The notes beneath the pieces were generated by a model, which did no database searches, was not told where the DNA came from, and was given only the letters and a program-made list of their open reading frames with translations. From NCBI RefSeq assembly GCF_016902575.1, contig NZ_JACSNZ010000009.1, positions 1 through 64,000 of the forward strand: a DNA stretch of 64,000 nucleotides, written 5' to 3'. Numbering within the stretch: the first letter of the stretch is position 1; every line of letters begins with the position of its first letter. Both the position numbers and the translations under genes were made by a program. Positions 24,890-33,242 of the stretch are shown here, piece after piece. This DNA comes from Pseudoflavonifractor capillosus (lineage in GTDB: Bacteria > Bacillota > Clostridia > Oscillospirales > Oscillospiraceae).

Positions 24890-25870
24890 ATGGAAAAGCA
24901 CGAAAGAGCCGCCGGCGCAACGCCGTATAAGACCACCTGCGGCGGCCAGGCCCTCATTGAGGGGATCATGATGCAGGGCCCGGAGAAGCGGGCCGTGGTG
25001 GTGCGCAAACCCAGCGGCGAGCTGGATATCACCACCAGCAAGAACAAGGCCAGGGGCGCATGGGCCCGCCTGCCTTTGGTGCGGGGGGTATTTGTCTTCG
25101 GCTCAGCCATGGTGCACGGGGTGAAGGCGCTGATGTACTCCGCTGAGGTGTCTGAGGAGGGGCTGGAGTCCCAGGAGACCCAGGAGCCCAGTCGGCTGGA
25201 GACCTGGCTGGAGTCCCATTTTCCCCAGGAGAAGGCCAGCTCTATTTTTGTGACGTTGGCGGCGGTGTTGGGCATGGCCTTCTCCGTGGCCCTGTTCATC
25301 CTGTTGCCCACCGCCATCACGGGACTCATTCGCCTGGTGTGGCCCCAGATGCCCCTGTGGGTGCAGGCTGTGCTGGAGGGTGTGCTGAAGGTGGCCATTT
25401 TTATGTGTTATCTGTGGCTGTGCTCCCGCACCAAGGAGATGCGTCGGGTGTTTTCCTACCATGGGGCAGAGCACAAGGCTATTTTCTGCTATGAGAACGG
25501 CCTGGAGCTGACGGTGGAAAATGTGAAAAAGCAGCCCCGGCACCATCCCCGCTGTGGCACCAGCTTTCTTTTCGTGGTGATTGTGGTGTCCATTTTCCTG
25601 TCCATTGTGATTTTCACGCCGCTGGAAATCACCAATACCCTGCTGCGTATGGCCCTGCATCTGGTGCTGCTGCCCATCATCGTGGGGGTGACCTATGAGT
25701 TCAACCGCTATGTGGGCGGACATGACAACGCCCTGTGCCGGGCCCTGCGGGCGCCGGGGATGTGGATGCAGAACTTCACCACCTTCGAGCCGGACGAGAG
25801 CATGATCGAGGTGGCGATCACGGCGTTGAACCTGGTGCTGCCTGAGAACAAAGGGGCAGATGCCTGGTGA
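24890..25870 (+). CDS. yqhQ: YqhQ-like DUF1385 membrane protein
   Basis: A 326-residue protein. The DUF1385 hallmark CGGQALIEGIMMQGP stands at about 18-32, and EHKAIFCYE, HPRCGTSF and a VGGHDN motif follow. Four or so membrane segments lie between about 115 and 270. The function is not established; in Firmicutes the gene often sits with rpmE and prmC. Here prmC follows 18 bases later, but rpmE and prfA are absent. The AAAGGAG before the ATG supports the start. Confidence 0.88.
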   Translation: MEKHERAAGATPYKTTCGGQALIEGIMMQGPEKRAVVVRKPSGELDITTSKNKARGAWARLPLVRGVFVFGSAMVHGVKALMYSAEVSEEGLESQETQEPSRLETWLESHFPQEKASSIFVTLAAVLGMAFSVALFILLPTAITGLIRLVWPQMPLWVQAVLEGVLKVAIFMCYLWLCSRTKEMRRVFSYHGAEHKAIFCYENGLELTVENVKKQPRHHPRCGTSFLFVVIVVSIFLSIVIFTPLEITNTLLRMALHLVLLPIIVGVTYEFNRYVGGHDNALCRALRAPGMWMQNFTTFEPDESMIEVAITALNLVLPENKGADAW

Positions 25871-25888
25871 TGGGAAGGGAGAGACGTT

Positions 25889-26782
25889 GTGCAGACCTAT
25901 AATGAGATCTACTTGGATGTGCGCCGCACCCTCAAGGAGTCCGGGGTAGAGCAGGCCCAGCTGGAGGCCATGGAGCTGATGTGTGCGGCTCTGGGTAAGC
26001 GCCGGGAAGAGGTGCTGCGGGATCTGTCCCTGTATGCCGGGGAGCACATGACAGACCAGGTGTATGAGCTGCTCCGGCGTCGGCTGGCAGGGGAGCCCAT
26101 TGCCTATATTGTGGGGGAGTGGGACTTTTACGGCCTCACCCTCACGGTCACGCCACAGGTGCTGATTCCCCGCCCGGACACGGAACTGCTGGTGGAGCGG
26201 GGCATCCTGGCTGTACGAGACATTCCCAAGGCCAGGGTGCTGGATTTGTGTACCGGCAGCGGCTGTGTGGGGCTTGCCCTGGCCTACAACTGCCCCAACA
26301 CCCAGGTGGTGCTGGCTGACTGGTCAGGGGATGCTCTAAAGGTGGCCCAGCAAAATGTGCTGCGCTGCCAACTCGCCGACCAGGTGCAGCTGGTGCAGGC
26401 CAATGCCCTGGAGGACCCAGCCCGGGAGCTGGGTGACTTTGACCTGATTTTGTGTAATCCTCCCTACATCCCCCGCCAGGTGGTGGAGGAGGAGTTGGAC
26501 GTTTCTGTGCGAGACTACGAGCCACATATGGCCCTGGACGGCGGCGAGGACGGCCTGGATTTCTATCGGGCCATCACCCTGCACTGGAAGTGGGCCCTGC
26601 GGCCCGGCGGCAAGCTGATTTTTGAGATCGGCTATGACCAGGCCCCCGCTGTGGAGACGCTGATGGTGGAGCGTGGTTTTGAGCAAGTACGTAGTTTTCG
26701 AGACCCCGGTGGCCACTGGAGAGTGGTGGAGGGAGTCTTAGAACCCATACAGCCGGAAGATCCGGCAGGAAAGGAAGAATGA
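25889..26782 (+). CDS. prmC: Release factor glutamine N5-methyltransferase PrmC
   Basis: GTG start with AAGGGAG upstream; 297 residues. The helical N-domain (about 1-85) binds the release factor. The SAM fold has motif I (VLDLCTGSGCVGLALA, about 118-131) and the catalytic N190-PPY loop. It methylates the GGQ glutamine of RF1/RF2. It is followed three bases later by recA, so both are on one mRNA. Confidence 0.92.
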   Translation: MQTYNEIYLDVRRTLKESGVEQAQLEAMELMCAALGKRREEVLRDLSLYAGEHMTDQVYELLRRRLAGEPIAYIVGEWDFYGLTLTVTPQVLIPRPDTELLVERGILAVRDIPKARVLDLCTGSGCVGLALAYNCPNTQVVLADWSGDALKVAQQNVLRCQLADQVQLVQANALEDPARELGDFDLILCNPPYIPRQVVEEELDVSVRDYEPHMALDGGEDGLDFYRAITLHWKWALRPGGKLIFEIGYDQAPAVETLMVERGFEQVRSFRDPGGHWRVVEGVLEPIQPEDPAGKEE

Positions 26783-26785
26783 CAC

Positions 26786-27886
26786 ATGGCAGATAAGAAG
26801 AAGCCCCTGGATCCCGTGGGGCCTGCTGCGGATAAGAAGAAGGCGCTGGACACCGCCATTGCCCAGATCGAGCGGGACTTTGGCAAGGGTTCCATCATGC
26901 GCCTGGGTGAGAACAGCGGAGTGGTGGTGGAGGCCATCCCCACCGGCTCTCTGTCTCTGGACATTGCCCTGGGCATCGGCGGCGTGCCCAAGGGACGTAT
27001 CATTGAGATTTATGGCCCTGAGTCCTCGGGTAAGACCACCCTGGCCCTCCATGTGGTGGCAGAGGCTCAGAAGCGGGGCGGTGAGGTGGCCTTTATCGAT
27101 GCTGAGCACGCCCTGGACCCCACCTATGCCCGTGCCCTGGGTGTGGACATCGACTCCATGCTCATCTCCCAGCCGGACACCGGCGAGCAGGGCCTGGAGA
27201 TCTGCGAGGCCCTGGTACGCTCCGGCGCCATTGACGTGGTGGTGGTGGACTCTGTGGCCGCCCTTACCCCCCGGGCAGAAATTGAGGGCGACATGGGCGA
27301 CTCCCATGTGGGTCTGCTGGCCCGCCTCATGAGCCAGGCCCTGCGCAAGCTGGCTGGCTCCATTGCCAAGACCAACTGCGTGGTCATCTTCATCAACCAG
27401 CTGCGTGAGAAGGTGGGCGTGGTGTATGGCAACCCCGAGGTCACCACTGGTGGCCGTGCCTTGAAGTTCTACGCCTCTGTGCGTATGGAAGTGCGCCGGG
27501 TGGAGGCTCTGAAAAACGGCACCGAGGTGGTGGGTAACCGCACCCGTGTGAAGATCGTGAAGAATAAGGTGTCTCCCCCCTTCCGGGAGGCAGAATTTGA
27601 GATCATGTACGGCGAGGGCATTTCCAAGCTGGGTGAGCTGGTGGATCTGGGTGTGAAGCTGGATCTCATCCAGAAGTCCGGCTCCTGGTTCTCCATGGGG
27701 GAGACTCGTCTGGGCCAGGGCAAGGATGCGGTGAAGAAGTACCTCACCGACAACCCCGAAATTGCCCAGGAGATCGAAGACCAGATCCGGGCCAATTCCT
27801 TCAAGCTCATGAGCCGCCAGTCCCAGATCGCCGCCCGGGCCGCTGGACGGGCTGTGGATGTGTCCGCTGACGACTTTGAAGGATGA
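26786..27886 (+). CDS. recA: Recombinase RecA
   Basis: A 366-residue protein with Walker [10 protein letters not shown] (about 77-85), Walker [12 protein letters not shown]1/L2 DNA loops ([27 protein letters not shown]) and the MAW-like NQLREKVG. It forms filaments on single-stranded DNA for repair and SOS signalling. It is embedded between prmC and recX with no promoter or LexA box directly upstream, so basal expression comes from the yqhQ promoter. The tail is ordinary in length. Confidence 0.98.
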   Translation: MADKKKPLDPVGPAADKKKALDTAIAQIERDFGKGSIMRLGENSGVVVEAIPTGSLSLDIALGIGGVPKGRIIEIYGPESSGKTTLALHVVAEAQKRGGEVAFIDAEHALDPTYARALGVDIDSMLISQPDTGEQGLEICEALVRSGAIDVVVVDSVAALTPRAEIEGDMGDSHVGLLARLMSQALRKLAGSIAKTNCVVIFINQLREKVGVVYGNPEVTTGGRALKFYASVRMEVRRVEALKNGTEVVGNRTRVKIVKNKVSPPFREAEFEIMYGEGISKLGELVDLGVKLDLIQKSGSWFSMGETRLGQGKDAVKKYLTDNPEIAQEIEDQIRANSFKLMSRQSQIAARAAGRAVDVSADDFEG

Positions 27887-28542
27887 AACTGACCAAGCTG
27901 GAGCCATCGTCCCGGGTAGCGGGGCGGTGGCTGGTGTGGCTGGAGGACGGCACCCTGCTGCGTGTGGGGGAGGCGGACGTGGTGTCCTTCTCCCTGTATG
28001 CGGGGATGGAGCTGGGTGAGGAGCAGCTGGACGGGCTGCGGCTTGCCCAGGAGCAGGCCAAGCTGAAGAATAAGGCGCTGAACCTGCTCTCCGCCCGACC
28101 CATGTCCCAGCGAGAGCTGGAGCGCAAGCTCTCCGCCAAGCCCCCCAGAAAGGGAGAAGCCCAGGAAGAAGGGGAGGAGCAGCGGGAGCAGCGCCGGGAG
28201 CTGGCCCAGCAGGTGGCCCAGCGCATGGCCCAGGTGGGGCTGGTCAACGACCGGGAGTACGCCTCCACCGTGGTGCGCCACTATGGCCGCAAGGGCTACG
28301 GACCGGCGAAGATCCGGGATGAGCTGTACCGCCGTGGCGTCCCCCGGGAGTTCTGGGACGATGCCATGGAGGAATTGGACCAGGATGACCAGCAGCTGCG
28401 GGCCCTGGTAGACAAAAAACTCCGGGGGGCAGCGCCCACCCGGGAGGAACTGAAAAAAGTGTCCGCCTATCTGGCACGCCGTGGCTTTGGCTGGGAGCAG
28501 ATCTCCCGGGTGCTGCGGGACGTGGAGCAGGAGGCGGAGTGA
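27883..28542 (+). CDS. recX: RecA modulator RecX
   Basis: A 219-residue basic protein whose ATG overlaps the recA stop (ATGA). Three-helix repeats are visible: [30 protein letters not shown] plus the [16 protein letters not shown] block, and a C-terminal [15 protein letters not shown]. RecX binds and limits RecA filaments. Coupling with recA is the usual arrangement. Length is in the normal range. Confidence 0.9.
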   Translation: MKLTKLEPSSRVAGRWLVWLEDGTLLRVGEADVVSFSLYAGMELGEEQLDGLRLAQEQAKLKNKALNLLSARPMSQRELERKLSAKPPRKGEAQEEGEEQREQRRELAQQVAQRMAQVGLVNDREYASTVVRHYGRKGYGPAKIRDELYRRGVPREFWDDAMEELDQDDQQLRALVDKKLRGAAPTREELKKVSAYLARRGFGWEQISRVLRDVEQEAE

Positions 28543-28555
28543 AAGGATGGATCAA

Positions 28556-29881
28556 ATGAGTTATACCGTGGCATTCCAGTCCCTGGGCTGCTCCAAAAAC
28601 CTGGTGAATACCGAGCAGATGATGGCTCTGTGCCGGGCTGCGGGTTACAACGTCACCGGGGAACCCCGGGGTGCGGACGTGGCGGTGCTCAACACCTGCG
28701 GGTTCATTGAGGCGGCCAAGAGCGAGGCCATTGACTGCATTTTGGAGCTGGCCCAGCTGAAAAAAGAGGGACAGCTGAAAAAGCTGCTGGTCACTGGCTG
28801 TCTGTCCCAACGCTATGCCCAGGACATCCGTACCGAGCTGCCCGAGGTAGACGGGCTGCTGGGCACCGGCAGCTATACCGACGTGGTCTCCGCCGTAGAG
28901 GAACTGATGGCGGGGGAGGAGGCCCAGCACTTTGGGGACATTCACCGCACCTACGAGGACGGGGAGCGAGTGGTCACCACACCCCCCTATACGGCATTTT
29001 TGAAGATTGCGGAGGGGTGCAGCAACGGCTGTGCCTTCTGCATCATCCCCAAGCTGCGGGGCCGCTACCGCAGCCGCTCCATGGAGCACATTCTGGAGGA
29101 GGCTCAAAAGCTGGCGGACAACGGGGTGCAGGAGCTCATTGTCATTGCCCAGGACATCACCCGATACGGGCAGGATCTGGAGCAGCCCACCACCCTGGCG
29201 GCTCTGCTCACAGAGCTTTGTAAGCTGCCCTTCCACTGGATTCGTCTCCACTACCTCTATCCCGAGGCGGTGACCGATGAACTCATTGAGGTCATCGCCC
29301 GTGAGCGGAAGATCGTCAAATACCTGGATATTCCCATCCAGCACGCCAACGACGGCATTTTGAAGGCCATGCGCCGCCGCAGCACCAAGGCGGAGATCGA
29401 GACCCTGTTTGCCAAGTTGCGAAAGGCCATGCCCAAGGTGGTCATCCGCACTTCCCTTATCTGCGGCCTGCCCGGCGAGGGGGAGGCGGAGTTTGAGGAG
29501 CTGTGTGAGTTCCTCAAGGAACAGAAGATCCAGCGGGCGGGTGTGTTCCAGTTCTCCCCCGAGGAGGGCACTCTGGCTGCCGCCATGGACAACCAAGTGG
29601 ACGGCGAGGTGGCCGCCCGCCGGGTGGAGCTGGTGGTGGATCTCCAGTCCCGCATCATGGACGAGTACAACCAGGAGCGGCTGGGCACCTGCATGGAGGT
29701 TTTGTGTGAGGGCTTTGACGGGGCGGAGGGCTGCTTTGTGGGCCGCACCTATGCCGACTCGGTGGACATCGATGGCCGGGTGCTGTTTACCGCCGCCGGA
29801 GACATCAAAGCGGGAGAATTTGTGTGGGTTCGCATCACCGGCACCGCCGATGGGGATCTCACCGGAGAAATTGAGGAGTGA
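28556..29881 (+). CDS. rimO: Ribosomal protein S12 methylthiotransferase RimO
   Basis: ATG 28556 lies eight bases after AAAGGA; ATG 28547 is an alternative. It encodes 441 residues. The UPF0004 domain has C12, C48 and C82 for the auxiliary [4Fe-4S] cluster. The radical-SAM domain has C155-x3-C159-x2-C162 (EGCSNGCAFC) and KLRGRYRSR. A C-terminal TRAM domain spans about 375-440. It adds a methylthio group to an aspartate of S12. The spacing to recX is short, so it is in the same operon. Confidence 0.95.
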   Translation: MSYTVAFQSLGCSKNLVNTEQMMALCRAAGYNVTGEPRGADVAVLNTCGFIEAAKSEAIDCILELAQLKKEGQLKKLLVTGCLSQRYAQDIRTELPEVDGLLGTGSYTDVVSAVEELMAGEEAQHFGDIHRTYEDGERVVTTPPYTAFLKIAEGCSNGCAFCIIPKLRGRYRSRSMEHILEEAQKLADNGVQELIVIAQDITRYGQDLEQPTTLAALLTELCKLPFHWIRLHYLYPEAVTDELIEVIARERKIVKYLDIPIQHANDGILKAMRRRSTKAEIETLFAKLRKAMPKVVIRTSLICGLPGEGEAEFEELCEFLKEQKIQRAGVFQFSPEEGTLAAAMDNQVDGEVAARRVELVVDLQSRIMDEYNQERLGTCMEVLCEGFDGAEGCFVGRTYADSVDIDGRVLFTAAGDIKAGEFVWVRITGTADGDLTGEIEE

Positions 29882-29886
29882 GTGAA

Positions 29887-30408
29887 ATGCAATGGAATAC
29901 CGCCAATAAGCTGACCATGCTGCGGGTGATTTTGATCCCTGTGTATCTGGTGCTCTGGTATCTGGACATGGAGACCAGTGCCTATTGGGCGCTGGGGGTG
30001 TTTGTACTGGCCAGCGTCACCGACTTTTTAGACGGCTATGTGGCCCGGCACTACAACCAGGTGACCACCTTCGGCAAGTTCATGGACCCCCTGGCCGATA
30101 AGATCCTGGTCATCACCGCCATGATCTGGTTTGTCTCCACCGGACTGCTCCCTGTGTGGGCTCTGGTGATCGTGGTGGCCCGGGAGTTTGCCGTTTCCGG
30201 TCTGCGCCTCATCGCCGTGGACAACGGCCGGGTCATCGCCGCCGCCTGGTCTGGCAAGGTGAAGACCTTTTCCACCATGGTGTGCCTGTGCCTGATGCAC
30301 CTGCCCATCCCTGAGGTGCTGGTGCAGGTGTGCGTGTGGGTCATCGTGCTCACCACCGTGTACTCCGGCATTGAGTACTTCTGGAAGAATAAAGACGTGA
30401 TGAAATAA
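29887..30408 (+). CDS. pgsA: CDP-diacylglycerol-glycerol-3-phosphate phosphatidyltransferase
   Basis: A 173-residue membrane enzyme. The CDP-alcohol phosphotransferase signature is complete (DGYVARHYNQVTTFGKFMDP with the next three residues, about 43-66): D-G-x2-A-R-x8-G-x3-D-x3-D. It makes phosphatidylglycerol phosphate, the precursor of the main acidic lipids. ATG 29887 is eight bases after GAGGAG; the GTG at 29878 overlaps the SD. It is the last gene of the yqhQ-pgsA operon. Confidence 0.93.
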   Translation: MQWNTANKLTMLRVILIPVYLVLWYLDMETSAYWALGVFVLASVTDFLDGYVARHYNQVTTFGKFMDPLADKILVITAMIWFVSTGLLPVWALVIVVAREFAVSGLRLIAVDNGRVIAAAWSGKVKTFSTMVCLCLMHLPIPEVLVQVCVWVIVLTTVYSGIEYFWKNKDVMK

Positions 30409-30411
30409 ACA

Positions 30412-30446
30412 AAAAGGCCTGTTGCGTGAAGCAACAGGCCTTTTGA
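30412..30446 (+). terminator. Terminator of the recA operon
   Basis: AAAAGGCCTGTTGC, loop GTGAA, GCAACAGGCCTTTT: a perfect 14-bp stem four bases after the pgsA stop. Confidence 0.88.
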
Positions 30447-30542
30447 ATTGTTTGGTGGTATTGCTGTGCCCAAAGCCTTCCCCCGTGTAAAGGGGGTCGT
30501 CGCCGTGGGCGGGATTGTCCCTGGCCAGGCGTCACCACCCGC

Positions 30543-31580
30543 TTACACGAACTTGTAGATGGTCTCCTCCTGGTACACCTCTCCGGGCCGCAGCACCGCA
30601 GAGGGGAAGTTCTCGTGATGGGGAGCGTCGGGGAAGTTCTGGGTCTCCAGGGCGAAGCCACAGCGGTTGGCATAGGCTGCACCCCCCTTGCCGGCGGGGC
30701 AGCCGTCCAGGAAGTTTCCGGTGTAGAACTGCATCCCGGGGGTTGTGGTATGTACCTCCATGGTAATCCCGGTGGCGGGGGAGTGGGCGGTGGCCACGCA
30801 CCGCAGCTGTCCGGGCTGGCCGTCCAGCACCCAGTTGTGGTCGTAGCCTGCGGCCTGGGTCAGCTGGACAAAGTCGTCGTCCCAGTGCTTGCCCATGGCC
30901 ACGGGGGTGCGCAGATCCATGGGAGTGCCCTCCACGGTGGCGATCTCTCCGGTGGGGATGGAGGTGGCATCGGTGGGGGTGTAGCTCTGGGCGGCAATGG
31001 AGATGGTCTGCTCTCCCACCACGCCGCTGTTGTGGCCGGAGAGGTTGAAGTAGCAGTGGTTGGTGAGGTTGCACAGGGTGTCAGCATCGGTGGTGGCCCG
31101 GTAGGCGATGGACAGCCCTTCCTGGGTCAGGGTGTAGGTGACGGTGACGGTGAGGGTGCCGGGGTAGTTCTCCTGGCCGTCAGGGCTCACCAGAGAGAGC
31201 ACCGCCTGGTTGTCGGTGAGGGACTCCACCGTCCAAATCTGTTTGTCAAAGCCCACCTTACCGCCGTGGAGGTGGTTGGGGCCGTTGTTGACAAAGAGGG
31301 GGTACTCCACCCCGTTGAGGGTGAATTTTGCCCCGCCAATGCGGTTGCCATAGCGGCCAATGATAGCGCCGATGTAACAGGTCTGGGTCTGATAGTCCTC
31401 CAGGGTGTCAAAGCCCAGAGCCACATCCACGGGGTTGCCATCCCGGTCGGGGACAATGAGGGTGCGAATGGCCCCACCGTAGGTGAGAATGGAGCAGCTG
31501 AGCGCCCCGCAGCGGAGGGTGAGTTCTTCCACCAGTGTGCCGTCGGGCATGGTGGCAAAGGGGGTGCGGTTGGCAGACAT
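30543..31580 (-). CDS. galM: Aldose 1-epimerase GalM
   Basis: ATG 31580 has AGGAGG eight bases upstream. It encodes 345 residues with the galactose mutarotase fold. Sugar-binding and catalytic signatures are GRYGNRIGGAKFTLNG, the HLHGG block (first catalytic His region), LTNHCYFNLSGH (second His) and a C-terminal glutamate in TTPGMQFYTGNF context. It interconverts alpha and beta anomers of glucose or galactose in the cytosol. It stands alone on the minus strand. Confidence 0.92.
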   Translation of the reverse strand: MSANRTPFATMPDGTLVEELTLRCGALSCSILTYGGAIRTLIVPDRDGNPVDVALGFDTLEDYQTQTCYIGAIIGRYGNRIGGAKFTLNGVEYPLFVNNGPNHLHGGKVGFDKQIWTVESLTDNQAVLSLVSPDGQENYPGTLTVTVTYTLTQEGLSIAYRATTDADTLCNLTNHCYFNLSGHNSGVVGEQTISIAAQSYTPTDATSIPTGEIATVEGTPMDLRTPVAMGKHWDDDFVQLTQAAGYDHNWVLDGQPGQLRCVATAHSPATGITMEVHTTTPGMQFYTGNFLDGCPAGKGGAAYANRCGFALETQNFPDAPHHENFPSAVLRPGEVYQEETIYKFV

Positions 31581-31656
31581 GGGCAAAACCTCCTGAGAAA
31601 TTTTTAGTAATTTATAGCCTCATTGTAGCACCCTGTTCCAGGTGCGTCAACCGCTG

Positions 31657-32223
31657 TCACAGTACCAGAATGCCCAGGTGCTCCAGGAGGATCTTGGTGC
31701 CGATGAGCACCAGAACCACACCGCCGAACAATTCGGCTTTGGACTTGAACCGTGCGCCGAACACGTGGCCGATCTTCACACCCACAGCGGAGATGACGAA
31801 GGTGCACACCCCGATGAGGGCCACAGCGGCCCAGATGTTCACCTTCAAAAAGGCGAAGGTGACCCCCACCGCCAAGGCGTCAATGGAGGTGGCCACGGCC
31901 AGCAGGAACATCCCCGGAGCGGCCAGGGAGGGGGAGACCTCCTCCTCATCGCCTCCCAGGGCCTCCCGGATCATGTTGCCGCCGATGATGAGCAGCAGCA
32001 CAAAGGCCACCCAGTGGTCAATGGACTGTACCAGCTGGGCGAAGGTGGAGCCCAAGAAGTAGCCCAGGGTGGGCATCAGGGCTTGGAATGCCCCAAACCA
32101 CAGGCCCACCACCAGGCAGTGCCCCAGCTTCAAGCGCCGAATGGACAGGCCCTTGCAGATGGACACGGCAAAGGCATCCATGGCAAGGCCCACGGCCAAA
32201 ATGAACAGTTCCCAAAATCCCAT
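31657..32223 (-). CDS. mntP: Manganese efflux pump MntP
   Basis: ATG 32223 begins MGFWELFILAVGLAMDAFAVSI; 188 residues with six membrane segments. The family hallmark aspartates are in AMDAFAVS (TM1) and SIDALAVG (TM4), the pseudo-repeat of LysE-like transporters. It exports Mn2+ and protects against manganese excess. A Mn2+-sensing yybP-ykoY aptamer with terminator precedes it, which directly supports the substrate. Confidence 0.93.
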   Translation of the reverse strand: MGFWELFILAVGLAMDAFAVSICKGLSIRRLKLGHCLVVGLWFGAFQALMPTLGYFLGSTFAQLVQSIDHWVAFVLLLIIGGNMIREALGGDEEEVSPSLAAPGMFLLAVATSIDALAVGVTFAFLKVNIWAAVALIGVCTFVISAVGVKIGHVFGARFKSKAELFGGVVLVLIGTKILLEHLGILVL

Positions 32224-32260
32224 GTAATATCGTACCTTTCTGTTTGGTGTGGGCGGAGAC

Positions 32261-32301
32261 AAAAAAAGAGACTCTCCGCCTTTATAAAGCGGATAAGTCT
32301 C
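32261..32301 (-). terminator. Riboswitch-controlled terminator before mntP
   Basis: On the minus strand GAGACT-TA-TCCGC pairs with GCGGA-G-AGTCTC and is followed by seven T. Its 5' arm uses the closing stem of the aptamer (GAGACTTATCC), so metal-bound aptamer and terminator exclude each other: an ON switch for Mn2+. Confidence 0.85.
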
Positions 32302-32386
32302 ACTGTTTCAGGCCCGACCAGACGGAAACGCCGCCAGTATGTTGACCGGGCCACGACGGGGAAACGTCGCCAATTACTCCCTTATC
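32291..32386 (-). ncRNA. yybP-ykoY manganese riboswitch aptamer
   Basis: On the minus strand the RNA starts GATAAGGGAGTAATTGGCGA and ends AACAGTGAGACTTATCC, closing a P1 stem (GATAAG/CTTATC). Conserved elements GGGAGTA, GCGACG, CATACTGGC and CAGTGAGAC match this Mn2+-binding class. It lies directly between a promoter and the mntP terminator. Confidence 0.92.
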
Positions 32387-32394
32387 TTGAGATG

Positions 32395-32424
32395 ATTTTA
32401 GCCAAGATACAGGGGGTTAGTCAA
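32395..32424 (-). promoter_or_regulatory. Promoter of the mntP riboswitch
   Basis: TTGACT (32424-32419), an 18-base spacer and TAAAAT (32400-32395); the RNA would start almost exactly at the aptamer 5' end. Confidence 0.65.
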
Positions 32425-32474
32425 TGGAAACAGAGAGAGTTGATAAACAATCTATAAACAATGATGGGAAAGGA

Positions 32475-32503
32475 TTGCAGAACGGGGGAAGAATGTGTAC
32501 TAT
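32475..32503 (+). promoter_or_regulatory. Candidate promoter of the ABC exporter operon
   Basis: TTGCAG (32475-32480), a 17-base spacer and TACTAT (32498-32503) run into TATAAT. It lies about 40 bases before the ATPase gene. Confidence 0.45.
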
Positions 32504-32540
32504 ATAATTAAAATAATAGGATAGCGGGATGGTGATGATT

Positions 32541-33242
32541 ATGAGTTATATCTCTTTCCAGGAAGTGCGTAAGGAGTATGTCATGGGAGAGGTGACCATC
32601 AAAGCGGTGGATGGAGTGAATTTCCACATTGAAAAAGGGGAATTTGCCATCATTGTGGGGCCATCCGGTGCAGGAAAGACCACCGTTTTGAATATGCTGG
32701 GGGGCATGGATGCCTGTACCAGCGGCGAGATCCTGGTGGATGGCACTCGGGTCAGTGACTTCAACCCCCGCCAGCTCACCCAATACCGCCGCAACGACAT
32801 TGGCTTTGTGTTCCAGTTTTACAACCTGGTACAGAACCTCACTGCCCTGGAGAACGTGGAGCTGGCCGCCCAGATCTGCCGGGATCCCATGGATGCCAAA
32901 GAGGTGCTGGAGCATGTGGGGCTGGGCCATCGGCTGGGGAACTTCCCAGCCCAGCTCTCCGGCGGCGAGCAGCAGCGGGTGGCCATTGCCCGGGCCCTGG
33001 CCAAAAACCCCAAGCTGCTGCTGTGTGACGAGCCCACGGGTGCGTTGGACTACGTCACCGGCAAGGCCATTTTGAAGCTGCTCCAGGACACCTGCCGTCA
33101 GCATGGTATGACGGTGGTGGTTATCACCCACAACACCGCCCTGACCCCAATGGCAGACCGGGTCATTCACATCAAAAACGGCCGTGTGGAAGAGATGACC
33201 TGCAATCCCAACCCCACGCCGGTGGAGGCGATTGAATGGTAA
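32541..33242 (+). CDS. ABC transporter ATPase (MacB/LolD type)
   Basis: ATG 32541 follows GGTGAT, which matches the 3' part of the SD; ATG 32529 is an alternative. It encodes 233 residues with Walker [10 protein letters not shown] (about 38-46), Q-loop VFQFYNL, signature LSGGEQQR, Walker [13 protein letters not shown] and H-loop VITHN. It powers the FtsX-type permease whose start overlaps its stop by seven bases. Substrate unknown. Confidence 0.92.
   Translation: MSYISFQEVRKEYVMGEVTIKAVDGVNFHIEKGEFAIIVGPSGAGKTTVLNMLGGMDACTSGEILVDGTRVSDFNPRQLTQYRRNDIGFVFQFYNLVQNLTALENVELAAQICRDPMDAKEVLEHVGLGHRLGNFPAQLSGGEQQRVAIARALAKNPKLLLCDEPTGALDYVTGKAILKLLQDTCRQHGMTVVVITHNTALTPMADRVIHIKNGRVEEMTCNPNPTPVEAIEW

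Noticed and set aside
26738-29596. Long minus-strand frames opposite recA, recX and rimO
   Set aside because: They lie antisense to highly conserved genes and encode low-complexity products.
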